DNA of 64,000 nt from Pseudoalteromonas sp. XI10 (GTDB lineage Bacteria > Pseudomonadota > Gammaproteobacteria > Enterobacterales > Alteromonadaceae): positions 264,570 to 328,569 of the forward strand of contig NZ_LOPY01000052.1 of NCBI RefSeq assembly GCF_001469895.1. Direction: 5' to 3'. The notes beneath the pieces are model-generated. The model saw nothing but the letters and a program-made list of their open reading frames with translations, did not search any database and was not told the origin of the DNA. Each line of letters begins with the position of its first letter. The stretch's first letter is position 1. Made by a program: the position numbers and the translations under genes. This document shows, piece after piece, positions 1 to 8,568 of the stretch.

Positions 1-1
1 A

Positions 2-1426
2 ACTTCAAACAATGAAGAAGTTGAAGCTTCGTTAGTTGTAGAAGGCAACACGTTAACTATTCAAGGTACACAAGACGCAACGCGTAACGTAAAACGTGAT
101 TATGTGGTAACTAACAACATCACTAATGAGATGTGTAAAACGCCAATGATTGATGAATTCTCGACAGGGGGATATATCGATTTATGGGGTGATTTCCGCA
201 TTCAACCTGAAGCTGCTTGGTATGAAGGTGGCTCAAATGTGTACTTTGATGTGCCAATTGATTGGTTATTCTATAAAGAAGGTGCGAAGTTTGAAATTTA
301 CAACCAAGTAAATAATAACGAAGTACGTTTACACCCAACAGGTGCAATGCAGTTCACACCTATTTGGTGGATGATGAGTGCACACCGTGGTCCTGGTTTC
401 TTAGTTGAAGCGCTTGCACCATTCTGGCGTGGCTCGTTTGAAATCGAAAACCTTCGCAATCCAACGGATCCAACAGGTCTAACAATTGCTTCTCAGTATA
501 AAGAAGAGCGTCCTGACTTAGGTGATCTCGTATTCTTGGAATTCGATAACGTGACTGATAAATACACAGGCGACACGTTTGACTATGAAGTGATTTTACG
601 TAGTGGTATCGATGACCATGAAGGTATGTTCGAAGCTATCTTTGCTTACGATAACCTAGGCGCAGGTGTTGATGAAGGGACTATCTTTATTGAAGGTGGT
701 GATAGTGTTTACTCTACAACTGCCGGCTTTAAAGACGGTGCATTAAGCAATGTGGTTGGTTATGACGACCTTGGCAAGATCTTACAAGATGACTTAGTGA
801 TCTGTTTTGATTATGTTGGCCCAGAGCAAAGTGAAGTTGAGTTTAACTTTACTGCTACGGTTATGCCTGATGCGAAAGGTTCTGTGCAAGATATCACTCT
901 TGATTACCAACTAGGTAGCCAAGAAGGTGGTATGTTAATGCACTCTATTGGTGTACAAAGCAACCTGAAAATGAGCGACATCGCTGATATGACGGTAGCA
1001 GAAAATGGCCGTATCGATGGTGTTGATGTGATGGTTGTTGATGCAGACCAGTCGCCAAATGAATTAGTGGTAACCGGCGAGAATGTTACGGCTGAAGTTG
1101 ATGGAATGTCGTTTAACTTAATCCCTGATGCACATTTCTATGGTGAAACAATGGTGACAGTCACAGTGCAAGACAAAGCAAACCCAGCAGACAAAGTAAG
1201 CAAAGAATTCTTACTAATGGTTGAGTCTGATGGTGTTGAGCTTGGCTGTACTGATGCTGCTGCAACTAACTATGATGCGACTGCGAATGAAGATGATGGT
1301 AGCTGTGAATTCGCTTCACAAGTAACACCTGAAACTGAAGCTGAAACTAAGAGCTCTTCAAGCGGCTCATTAGGTCACTTCATTGTGTTACTACTGCCAT
1401 TACTTGCACTTCGTCGTCGTAAGTAA
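2..1426 (+). CDS. secreted GlyGly-CTERM protein, 3' part only
   Basis: The reading frame is open from base 2, so the gene starts outside the window; the GTG at 104 is just an internal codon. About 474 codons of the C-terminal part are visible. They are rich in acidic residues and beta-strand-like sequence, as in secreted ectodomains. A Cys-flanked Asn/Asp-rich motif (GCTDAAATNYDATANEDDG) lies near residue 380 of the ORF counted from 104. The extreme C-terminus has a Ser/Gly linker, a hydrophobic stretch (HFIVLLLPLLAL) and RRRK. This layout matches the GlyGly-CTERM sorting signal, which is processed by rhombosortase after type II secretion. The N-terminal domain is missing. Many proteins of this type are S8 proteases, but nothing visible proves that. 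Confidence 0.75.
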   Translation, partial: TSNNEEVEASLVVEGNTLTIQGTQDATRNVKRDYVVTNNITNEMCKTPMIDEFSTGGYIDLWGDFRIQPEAAWYEGGSNVYFDVPIDWLFYKEGAKFEIYNQVNNNEVRLHPTGAMQFTPIWWMMSAHRGPGFLVEALAPFWRGSFEIENLRNPTDPTGLTIASQYKEERPDLGDLVFLEFDNVTDKYTGDTFDYEVILRSGIDDHEGMFEAIFAYDNLGAGVDEGTIFIEGGDSVYSTTAGFKDGALSNVVGYDDLGKILQDDLVICFDYVGPEQSEVEFNFTATVMPDAKGSVQDITLDYQLGSQEGGMLMHSIGVQSNLKMSDIADMTVAENGRIDGVDVMVVDADQSPNELVVTGENVTAEVDGMSFNLIPDAHFYGETMVTVTVQDKANPADKVSKEFLLMVESDGVELGCTDAAATNYDATANEDDGSCEFASQVTPETEAETKSSSSGSLGHFIVLLLPLLALRRRK

Positions 1427-1433
1427 TAGCGAT

Positions 1434-1457
1434 AAAGGCTCAGTTTATTGAGCCTTT
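1434..1457 (+). terminator. terminator of the GlyGly-CTERM gene
   Basis: A 9-bp perfect stem, AAAGGCTCA/TGAGCCTTT, with a 6-nt loop begins 7 bases after the stop codon. Confidence 0.75.
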
Positions 1458-1493
1458 CATAGCAACGAGACTGATTAAGTTGCTATACAAATA

Positions 1494-1530
1494 AAAAACC
1501 GCGTAAGTTTACACTTACGCGGTTTTTTTT
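1494..1530. terminator. bidirectional terminator between the secreted protein gene and tex
   Basis: A 15-bp stem (AAAAACCGCGTAAGT and its complement) with a 4-nt loop has an A-tract on one side and eight T on the other, so it can terminate from both strands. It lies 21 bases after the tex stop codon. Confidence 0.85.
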
Positions 1531-1550
1531 CGACTTATGCCTACAGCCTA

Positions 1551-3866
1551 TTATTTTTTCACTTTTGCATTGGCAAATGCATCAGCAAAGGCATTACCCA
1601 TGGCAACATTGCCAAACTCGCGTTTTTGCTTAGGTGCACTTTTCGCTTTCGCAGCTGGCTTAGGTTTGCTAGCTGGTGCGGCTTTATTGCTGGTATCAAC
1701 ATCATCGTCTAAACGCATGGTAAAGCTAATACGTTTACGAGCAGCATCTACTTCAACTACTTTTACTTTTACAATATCGCCAGCTTTAACCACTTCACGT
1801 GGATCAGAGATAAACTTGTTAGTAATCGCAGAAATATGCACTAAACCGTCTTGGTGCACGCCCACATCAACGAAGGCACCAAAGTTAGCAACGTTAGACA
1901 CTACACCTTCTAAAATCATACCTGGTTTTAGGTCGTTAATAGTTTCAACACCGGCTTTAAATTCAGCTGTTTTAAACTCAGGACGCGGGTCACGACCCGG
2001 TTTATCAAGTTCTTTGATAATGTCGGTAACCGTTGGTAAACCAAATTTTTCGTCTGTGTAGTCGTTTGCAACGAGCTTATTTAGGATGTCAGAGTTACCA
2101 ATTAGGCTGTTTACATCTAAGCTGTTCTTCTCGCAGATACGCTTAACAACCGGGTAGGCTTCAGGGTGAACTGACGAGTTATCAAGAGGATCTGAGCCTG
2201 TGCTGATACGTAAGAAACCGGCAGCTTGTTCAAAGGCTTTAGGCCCTAAACGTTCAACTTTTTTAAGTTCAGAACGTTTGCTAAATGAGCCATTCGCATC
2301 ACGGTAGCTAACAATATTTTGTGCTAACGTTTTGTTTAAGCCAGATACGCGAGTAAGTAGTGGCACCGACGCCATATTTAAGTCTACACCCACTGAGTTT
2401 ACACAGTCTTCAACCACTGATGTTAGTGTTTGACCAAGTTGGCTTTGCGATACATCGTGTTGATATTGACCTACACCGATTGATTTAGGCTCAATTTTTA
2501 CCAGCTCAGCAAGTGGATCTTGTAAGCGGCGTGCAATAGACACAGCACCACGTAGGGAAACATCAAGGTTAGGGAATTCATTAGCGGCAAACTCAGACGC
2601 TGAATAAACAGAAGCGCCGGCTTCACTAACCATCACTTTATTAAGTTTAAGCTCAGTGTTGGCTTTAATCAGTTCTGTTACTAATTTGTCAGATTCACGT
2701 GAGGCTGTACCATTACCAATAGCGATTAGCTCAACTTTATGCTGGCGGCATAATTGCTCAAGAGTACGAAGCGATTTATCCCAATGATTTTGTGGTGCGT
2801 GCGGGAAAATCGTTTGTGTTGTTAACAGCTTGCCTGTGCTATCTACAACGGCAATTTTACAACCAGTACGTAAACCAGGATCTAGACCTAACGTGGTGCG
2901 TGGACCTGCTGGAGCGGCCATTAATAAATCTTTTAAGTTCTTAGCGAAAACGTCAATTGCGCCGGTTTCTGCTTTTTCGCGCATTGCACCTAAAAATTCA
3001 TTCTCAAGGTGAAGGCTTAACTTAATTTTCCATGCCCATTGCACTACACCCATTAACCAAGCGCTTGCAGCAGAATTGCTAACATCTAAGCGATAATGAT
3101 CGGCAATCATTTGTGCGCACACTTGCGCCGGATTTTCTGCGCTTGGCTCTGGGTTGATACTAAGTTGTAATACGCCTTCATTGCGAGCACGCAGCATAGC
3201 AAGTGCACGGTGTGATGGTACTTTTTTAAGCGGTTCTTGATGCTCGAAGTAGTCGCGGTACTTTACACCTTCATTTTCTTGGCCAGCAATTACAGTACTT
3301 TCAATCTGACCATGTTGTGCGATATGACTACGGAATTTAGCTAGCAGTTTGGCGTCTTCAGCAAAGCGTTCCATTAAGATAAATTTAGCACCATCTAGCA
3401 CCGCTTTATTATCTGCAAAGCCTGCATCAGCATTAATGTAGTCACTTGCTTGTTGTTCAGGGTCGAGACTTGGGTTGTTAAATAGCGCATCGGCAAGCGG
3501 CTCAATACCCGCTTCAATGGCAATTTGCCCTTTTGTACGACGTTTAGGTTTGAAAGGCAGATATAAATCTTCAAGCTCAGTTTTACTGTCAGCGTTATTA
3601 ATATCAGCAGTTAGCTCGGCTGTTAACTTGCCTTGCTCTTCAATAGTATTAAGGATAAAGCTACGGCGTTCTTCTAATTCACGTAAATACGATAAGCGCT
3701 GTTCAAGTAAACGTAGTTGCGTGTCATCTAAGCCACCAGTTACTTCTTTACGATAACGGGCGATAAAAGGAACTGTGGCACCTTCATCAAGTAATTTGAT
3801 TGCAGCAACAACCTGTGGTTGCTGGGCACTTAGCTCGGTTGCTAAGCGTGCAGAGATATTGCTCAT
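1551..3866 (-). CDS. tex: Tex, S1-domain RNA-binding transcription accessory protein
   Basis: The 771-residue protein matches Tex/YhgF in length and order. A helical N-terminal region (about 1-320) carries the typical [17 protein letters not shown] stretch. It is followed by a YqgF/RNase H-like fold beginning near residue 329 ([17 protein letters not shown]), helix-hairpin-helix repeats around 490-560 ([14 protein letters not shown]) and an S1 domain from about 648 ([21 protein letters not shown]). The tail is Lys/Ala/Pro-rich and low in complexity. Tex binds nucleic acid and RNA polymerase and affects transcription and RNA turnover. In E. coli tex (yhgF) also lies beside greB-ompR-envZ, so this is conserved synteny, here with two genes in between. 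Confidence 0.96.
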   Translation of the reverse strand: MSNISARLATELSAQQPQVVAAIKLLDEGATVPFIARYRKEVTGGLDDTQLRLLEQRLSYLRELEERRSFILNTIEEQGKLTAELTADINNADSKTELEDLYLPFKPKRRTKGQIAIEAGIEPLADALFNNPSLDPEQQASDYINADAGFADNKAVLDGAKFILMERFAEDAKLLAKFRSHIAQHGQIESTVIAGQENEGVKYRDYFEHQEPLKKVPSHRALAMLRARNEGVLQLSINPEPSAENPAQVCAQMIADHYRLDVSNSAASAWLMGVVQWAWKIKLSLHLENEFLGAMREKAETGAIDVFAKNLKDLLMAAPAGPRTTLGLDPGLRTGCKIAVVDSTGKLLTTQTIFPHAPQNHWDKSLRTLEQLCRQHKVELIAIGNGTASRESDKLVTELIKANTELKLNKVMVSEAGASVYSASEFAANEFPNLDVSLRGAVSIARRLQDPLAELVKIEPKSIGVGQYQHDVSQSQLGQTLTSVVEDCVNSVGVDLNMASVPLLTRVSGLNKTLAQNIVSYRDANGSFSKRSELKKVERLGPKAFEQAAGFLRISTGSDPLDNSSVHPEAYPVVKRICEKNSLDVNSLIGNSDILNKLVANDYTDEKFGLPTVTDIIKELDKPGRDPRPEFKTAEFKAGVETINDLKPGMILEGVVSNVANFGAFVDVGVHQDGLVHISAITNKFISDPREVVKAGDIVKVKVVEVDAARKRISFTMRLDDDVDTSNKAAPASKPKPAAKAKSAPKQKREFGNVAMGNAFADAFANAKVKK

Positions 3867-3937
3867 GCATAAACCTTTTTAAAAATAGAAAATCAGTAAA
3901 ACTGAAGATTAATTGCCTGAATAATATCACAATAAGA

Positions 3938-3966
3938 AGGCCTTAAAAGCACTGCTTTTAAGGCCT
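3938..3966 (-). terminator. hairpin downstream of the CBS-domain gene
   Basis: A perfect 13-bp stem, AGGCCTTAAAAGC/GCTTTTAAGGCCT, with a 3-nt loop lies 35 bases after the stop codon at 4002 and upstream of tex. The T-run after it on the minus strand is weak (TCTTATT). Confidence 0.65.
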
Positions 3967-4001
3967 GCAAAAATAGTCTTACACAACGCAGATTTTAACG
4001 C

Positions 4002-4583
4002 TTAGTGCGGGTGATCAACCTGCTGTAATACTTCACTAAAGCCATTAGCAATTGGGTTGATATTAACAGGGATATGTAATTTTTTAGCGATCTCTCGAGC
4101 TGAAATCAAACCACATATTTCTTGTTTAGCACTGGTTACTAATAAGAACATCATACCTTGGTGTTCCATGGTTTGCAGTGCATCGCCAATACTTGCGTAG
4201 CTGATGCTTTGTAGGCTCACACCAGCTAAGCTGCTAAGTGGCGTCATTACATCGTGTAAGGTAATTTCGTCACGGTGTAAGTTCAAGCGCTGTGCAAGGA
4301 TCATAATTTTTGAGCTTTGCAGATCAGCACTAGAGGTGATACCGAGTAGTTTATCTTCGCTATCAACCACTAAAATAAAATCTGAGCAACAGCTATTTGT
4401 TTGCTTTAGAGCATCAACAATAGTGGTACCGTAATGTGCACGTAAAGGGTCTTTTTTAGTAAAGCTATTAAGTACTTTTAAAGCTGAAGAAGTGAGATCT
4501 AGTGTTGGCTCAACTTCATTCACTGCATTAGATAATGCGCCATTAGAGATATCTTGAAGACGTAATTCTTTGAAATTATTCAT
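4002..4583 (-). CDS. tandem CBS-domain protein
   Basis: The soluble protein of about 193 residues contains a CBS pair, roughly residues 55-110 (FILVVDSEDKLLGITSSADL) and 115-175 (HDVMTPLSSLAGV ... EICGLISAREIAKKL). CBS pairs usually bind adenine nucleotides and act as energy or ligand sensors. No catalytic or transport domain is attached, so the partner is unknown. I chose the ATG at 4583 because GGTGA lies 5 bases before it; the in-frame ATG at 4595 has no ribosome binding site. The gene follows the small exported-protein gene on the same strand, after about 49 bases, and ends in a strong hairpin. Confidence 0.8.
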   Translation of the reverse strand: MNNFKELRLQDISNGALSNAVNEVEPTLDLTSSALKVLNSFTKKDPLRAHYGTTIVDALKQTNSCCSDFILVVDSEDKLLGITSSADLQSSKIMILAQRLNLHRDEITLHDVMTPLSSLAGVSLQSISYASIGDALQTMEHQGMMFLLVTSAKQEICGLISAREIAKKLHIPVNINPIANGFSEVLQQVDHPH

Positions 4584-4632
4584 TTTGGTCACCATACATT
4601 TTAATAAAACTGAAATAGAAAATTTGAGTTAA

Positions 4633-4938
4633 TTAAAAAGCAGGTGGCCCTCGCTGGTGCGCGCTATAAACAGACACCTTATTACAAGGGTGAACATACG
4701 AAACCACACGTGCATCTGGCAGTGGTTGGGCTACATTAGCAACGAACGCAGGAGTATGTTTATCGAGGTCGGTATCTAAGTTGGCAGGGTCTGCACTATC
4801 ACACGCAATAAAGTGAGCGGTTGGCGTAACACTGTCTGAATGGCTCTCTATATCACTGGCGTAAGATATCAAACTCACACTAATTAATAGTGCGAATACA
4901 ATGGCATTATTCATTATGCGTTGTATTGCGTTTGACAT
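4633..4938 (-). CDS. small exported protein with a C-terminal RGPPAF tail
   Basis: The 101-residue product has a signal peptide (about 1-27, hydrophobic core IVFALLISVSLIS, probable cleavage after YAS or close by). The mature part of about 74 residues has two cysteines and several His. The last residues, HQRGPPAF, resemble the arginine-proline tails of small metal-stress-related exported proteins such as the DUF2946 type, but I cannot assign it to a family. The start is supported by AAGG nine bases upstream. An inverted repeat lies just upstream (4956-4980). It may be co-transcribed with the CBS gene. Confidence 0.6.
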   Translation of the reverse strand: MSNAIQRIMNNAIVFALLISVSLISYASDIESHSDSVTPTAHFIACDSADPANLDTDLDKHTPAFVANVAQPLPDARVVSYVHPCNKVSVYSAHQRGPPAF

Positions 4939-4955
4939 ACTTACTACCTTCTAAA

Positions 4956-4980
4956 ACTCAAGTAATGATTTATCTTGAGT
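4956..4980. promoter_or_regulatory. inverted repeat upstream of the small exported-protein gene
   Basis: ACTCAAG and CTTGAGT form a perfect 7-bp inverted repeat with 11 bases between them. It lies 18-42 bases upstream of the start codon at 4938, where an operator could be expected. Function is inferred from position only. Confidence 0.35.
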
Positions 4981-5052
4981 AACTTTAGTTATAGATCACA
5001 TTTTTAGACTAAACAATCACTAATTAACGCTTTCTGAATTTTCTGGCAAAAG

Positions 5053-5535
5053 TTATTTCGCATCCGGATAAGTTATCTCGTTGATATACCATTCTTTTGC
5101 GCCTTCAGGCGTGTTCACCGAAAAATCATCATCTACCTGTTTGCCAAGTAGCGCTCGAGCCATAGGTGCATCAATCGAAATGTAATCTTTGCGCTCGTAA
5201 ATTTCGTCGGGGCCGACAATACGAAAGCGCTTTGTTTCGCCTTGCTCATTCTCAATTTCGACCCAAGCACCAAAAAACACTTTTCCCGCTTGCTGTGGGT
5301 TGTAGTCAACAATTTTAAGATCTGGCATGCGTTTACGAAGATAGCGTACACGGCGATCTATCTGTCGTAAAACACGCTTATTAAATTGATAATCGGCGTT
5401 TTCAGAACGGTCGCCTAAGCTTGCTGCCCAAGTAACAATTTTGGTAATTTCAGGGCGCTTTTCATGCCATAAGTAATCATGTTCTTGTTGTAATTGCTGA
5501 TACCCTTCTCGGGTTATTAAATTTGTCTTTGCCAT
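5053..5535 (-). CDS. greB: transcription elongation factor GreB
   Basis: The 160-residue protein matches GreB from end to end. It has the N-terminal coiled coil with the acidic tip (TREGYQQLQQEHDYLW ... GDRSENADYQFNKR, which holds the conserved Asp/Glu of the GreA/GreB finger) and the C-terminal FKBP-like domain (FRIVGPDEIYERKDYIS ... PMARALLGKQ). It binds the RNA polymerase secondary channel and stimulates cleavage of backtracked RNA. The gene is divergent from ompR, as in enterobacteria. The ribosome binding site is weak (AGG about 12 bases upstream). Confidence 0.97.
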   Translation of the reverse strand: MAKTNLITREGYQQLQQEHDYLWHEKRPEITKIVTWAASLGDRSENADYQFNKRVLRQIDRRVRYLRKRMPDLKIVDYNPQQAGKVFFGAWVEIENEQGETKRFRIVGPDEIYERKDYISIDAPMARALLGKQVDDDFSVNTPEGAKEWYINEITYPDAK

Positions 5536-5692
5536 TTTATTCAGCCTAAAAAGAAAACCAGCCGCAAGGTATAAAAGTCTTTTACCTTTGTCGAGTGGGA
5601 TTTTGAAATGTTCAGTAACAATCTAAGCGCGTAATTCGTTTTTTATTCTTAACTTTTTCATTTATATTAATAAGTAACATATTACAAAAAGA

Positions 5693-6421
5693 ATGAAAGT
5701 TATGGGACACGAAACGACAAAAGTATTGGTTGTTGATGACGATATGCGCTTACGTAGTTTGCTAGAGCGTTACCTTGTAGAACAAGGCTTTATTGTTCGC
5801 TCAGCAGCAAATTCAGAGCAGATGGATCGCTTATTAGAGCGCGAGAACTTCCACTTGATTGTATTAGATTTAATGTTACCAGGTGAAGATGGGTTATCAA
5901 TTTGCCGTCGTTTACGTCAAAAAGAAAATGACATTCCAATTGTAATGCTTACAGCCAAAGGCGATGAGGTTGACCGTATAATCGGTTTAGAGCTTGGTGC
6001 TGATGATTACATTCCTAAACCATTCAACCCACGTGAACTGTTAGCGCGTATTAAAGCAATTTTACGTCGTCGTGCTAAAGAAGTGCCAGGTGCGCCTGCT
6101 GCCGAAGAAAACGAAATTAGCTTTGGTGACTTCACACTAAACCTTGCGACCCGCGAAATGAGCCATGGTGATAAAACAATGTCGTTAACCAGTGGTGAGT
6201 TTGCGGTATTAAAAGCATTAGTGACTCATCCACGTGAACCGCTTAGTCGCGATAAATTGATGAACTTAGCTCGTGGCCGAGATTACAGTGCGCTTGAGCG
6301 CAGTATCGATGTTCAGGTTTCACGCTTACGCCGTATGATTGAAGTGGATGCTGCTAATCCTCGTTATATACAAACAGTATGGGGCTTAGGCTACGTATTT
6401 GTGCCAGACGGTGAAAAATAA
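5693..6421 (+). CDS. ompR: OmpR, osmoregulation response regulator
   Basis: This is a 242-residue OmpR/PhoB-type regulator very close to enterobacterial OmpR. The receiver domain (about 9-125) has the acidic pocket VVDDDMRL, phosphoacceptor D59 in LDLMLPGED and the conserved Lys in [12 protein letters not shown]. The C-terminal winged helix (about 140-238) contains [13 protein letters not shown] and [14 protein letters not shown] second ATG at 5702 would give a length closer to E. coli OmpR, so the exact start is open. It is followed after 5 bases by envZ, with which it forms a two-component pair controlling outer-membrane porins. Confidence 0.97.
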   Translation: MKVMGHETTKVLVVDDDMRLRSLLERYLVEQGFIVRSAANSEQMDRLLERENFHLIVLDLMLPGEDGLSICRRLRQKENDIPIVMLTAKGDEVDRIIGLELGADDYIPKPFNPRELLARIKAILRRRAKEVPGAPAAEENEISFGDFTLNLATREMSHGDKTMSLTSGEFAVLKALVTHPREPLSRDKLMNLARGRDYSALERSIDVQVSRLRRMIEVDAANPRYIQTVWGLGYVFVPDGEK

Positions 6422-6426
6422 CAGTA

Positions 6427-7722
6427 ATGGGCATGTTTCCACGTAGTGCGTTTGGACAAACGGTATTTTTGGTTGCAGCCCTGCTGTTAATCAATCAAAT
6501 TGTCTCTTATATCACGGTCAGTTTTTATGTTGTTAAACCAACTATAGAACAAGTAAACCTGATCCTATCTAAACAGGTGAAAACCGTGTTTATCGAATGG
6601 GAAGAAGGGGTTGAGGTAAGCAAAGAAGCCTCAGACAAGTTTTTTGAGATCACCGGCATCGAAGTGATGACTCAGCGTCAAGCGATGAGTGAAGGGTTGG
6701 CTGAAACTCGTGAGTACTCAATGTTATCGCGCAGTATGTCGAAAGAGCTCAATGGCTCTGCTCGGGTACGAATAAGCCAAACCGATCCACTTGTTTATTG
6801 GGTTGAAGCACCGCAAGCACCGGGTTATTGGGTGCGCGTGCCGCTCACTGGCCTGCAAGAAAACAACCTAAAATTCTTAACCTTTTATTTATCGAGTATT
6901 GGCTTTTTAAGTGTGCTCGGTGGTTGGTTGTTTGCCCGCCATCTAAATAGACCTTTAAAAGCACTGCAACAAGCTGCTGTGAAAGTCGGCGTAGGTGACT
7001 TTTCAACTAAGCTAGAAGAGCAAGGCTCTACTGAAGTCATTGAAGTAACCCGTGCGTTTAATCAAATGTCGCGAGGTATTGCAGCTCTTGAGAACGACCG
7101 TCGGTTATTAATGGCTGGTGTTTCTCATGACTTGCGCACGCCGCTTACACGTATTCGCCTTGCCACCGAAATGATGTCGGACGATGAAGATTACCTGCGT
7201 GAAGGGATCATTCATGATATTGAAGATATGAATGCCATTATTGACCAATTCATTGAATATTTACGCCATCACAAACGTGAAGAACTTGAGCTAGAAGACT
7301 TAAACGCGATTGTTTCTGAAGTTGTCGAAGCTGAACAAAAACATCACCGCACTATTACCTTTAAAGAGAATCCGAGCTTAAGCGAAGTGCCAGTGAGTAT
7401 GGTAGCAATAAAGCGTGTTGTTACTAATATGATTGAAAACGCAATTCGCTATTCAGATGGTGATATAGAGGTTGAAACCCGCGTGAGCAGTAATAAAAAG
7501 TTTGCCATGGTCGTGGTTAACGATCACGGCCCAGGGATCCCTGAAAGCGAACTTGAAACTGTATTTGAACCGTTTAAACAAGGTGATGCTGCTCGCGGTA
7601 GCGAAGGCAGTGGCTTAGGCCTTGCGATAATAAAACGTATTGTCGATATGCACGGCGGCCGAGTACAACTACTTAATCGCCCAGAAGGTGGCCTAAGCGC
7701 GCAAATCTATTTGCCTTTTTAA
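6427..7722 (+). CDS. envZ: EnvZ, osmosensor histidine kinase
   Basis: The 431-residue inner-membrane kinase has TM1 near 11-35, a periplasmic sensor domain of about 110 residues, TM2 near 150-170 and HAMP near 171-225. Then come DHp with the phosphorylated H234 in [13 protein letters not shown], and the catalytic domain with the N box (NAIRYS), G1 (DHGPGIPE) and G2 (GSGLGLAI). It phosphorylates and dephosphorylates OmpR. The length agrees with E. coli EnvZ (450 residues). It starts 5 bases after ompR and ends just before a strong terminator, so ompR-envZ form one operon. Confidence 0.96.
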   Translation: MGMFPRSAFGQTVFLVAALLLINQIVSYITVSFYVVKPTIEQVNLILSKQVKTVFIEWEEGVEVSKEASDKFFEITGIEVMTQRQAMSEGLAETREYSMLSRSMSKELNGSARVRISQTDPLVYWVEAPQAPGYWVRVPLTGLQENNLKFLTFYLSSIGFLSVLGGWLFARHLNRPLKALQQAAVKVGVGDFSTKLEEQGSTEVIEVTRAFNQMSRGIAALENDRRLLMAGVSHDLRTPLTRIRLATEMMSDDEDYLREGIIHDIEDMNAIIDQFIEYLRHHKREELELEDLNAIVSEVVEAEQKHHRTITFKENPSLSEVPVSMVAIKRVVTNMIENAIRYSDGDIEVETRVSSNKKFAMVVVNDHGPGIPESELETVFEPFKQGDAARGSEGSGLGLAIIKRIVDMHGGRVQLLNRPEGGLSAQIYLPF

Positions 7723-7751
7723 AAAGTATTTAGCTTTAAGCTATAAGTTTC

Positions 7752-7777
7752 AAGCAGCCCGAGTGGGTTGCTTTTTT
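7752..7777 (+). terminator. terminator of ompR-envZ
   Basis: The stem AAGCAGCCC/GGGTTGCTT (one G-T pair) has a GAGT loop and is followed by a T-run, about 30 bases after the envZ stop. Confidence 0.85.
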
Positions 7778-7829
7778 ATGGGTGGAGATTTATAGAGCAG
7801 TTAGTTACTTATAATTTAAGTTGCCACAG

Positions 7830-8411
7830 TTATGAGTTATCGATAAAACTAGTTTTAAAGTGCTTTCTGGCTTTGAAAGGTGCTGAAGCAATGATGAAAT
7901 TTAAAGAAAGTAACAAGATAACTATTAAGATAGTTAGCCAGTTTAAAGCCATCTGAATGAGAGTTGGTGGTTCATAAAAGCCAAAATGCATGAAATCGGC
8001 AATTAAAATTTTATTTTTATAAATTAAGCTGTTACAAAAATTGCCAAGTGCAAAAAAAGATACACTAACCAGAAATAGCATAGCAGTTATAGTTGCCACT
8101 TTGAGCTTTAAAATATTTACCTTTATATGTTTCGTTAAAAAATATAGAAATACTAAAAACGCAATACTGCTTACAAAGAGCGTGGCACCTAGCCCCAGAG
8201 TTAGTAGATTTGAAACCACCCATACTGGCTTTACAGTTATTGGCAAATCATTCGGATTTATGTCGTCAGTCACTAAAAAGATGTAAATAGACATATAAGT
8301 CAAAATACTGATTACAGTGATCGGAATATGCCAAAGTAATTCACGCTTTTCTTTTTTACGAGCTGTTTTATGTGCGGTATTTCTCTGTGCAAGTCTTTCT
8401 AAAGGGTCCAT
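7830..8411 (-). CDS. membrane protein of unknown function, four TM segments
   Basis: The 193-residue protein starts with a basic cytoplasmic N-terminus (QRNTAHKTARKKEKRE) followed by four likely membrane helices near 28-46, 65-92, 103-127 and 152-173. It is more AT-rich and richer in Lys and Ile than its neighbours, which may point to later acquisition. The start is supported by AGGT about 12 bases upstream. I do not recognise the family. No operon partner is visible: envZ converges on one side and the GH97 gene is separated by a terminator. Confidence 0.6.
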   Translation of the reverse strand: MDPLERLAQRNTAHKTARKKEKRELLWHIPITVISILTYMSIYIFLVTDDINPNDLPITVKPVWVVSNLLTLGLGATLFVSSIAFLVFLYFLTKHIKVNILKLKVATITAMLFLVSVSFFALGNFCNSLIYKNKILIADFMHFGFYEPPTLIQMALNWLTILIVILLLSLNFIIASAPFKARKHFKTSFIDNS

Positions 8412-8512
8412 TCTTTACTTACCTGAGTAATCATTCAAAAAATTTACCTTTGAGAAAGGTGATTTGCAAGTAACCATAGCCATTACTAGTCCTCCTATTT
8501 CTCAAAACAATA

Positions 8513-8546
8513 AAAAAGCGCGACATCAAATGCCGCGCTCTTTTTT
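8513..8546. terminator. terminator downstream of the GH97 gene
   Basis: A GCGCG/CGCGC-centred hairpin is flanked by an A-run and a T-run. On the minus strand it lies just after the GH97 stop codon at 8569. Confidence 0.75.
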
Positions 8547-8568
8547 CTTGAAGCTTAAAACTTACAGC

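Noticed and set aside
1537..2061. 174-codon plus-strand ORF
   Set aside because: It is antisense to the tex 3' end, with low-complexity Thr/Ser/Ala composition and no ribosome binding site.
7768..7956. 62-codon plus-strand ORF after envZ
   Set aside because: It begins in the envZ terminator and overlaps the minus-strand membrane protein gene; no ribosome binding site.
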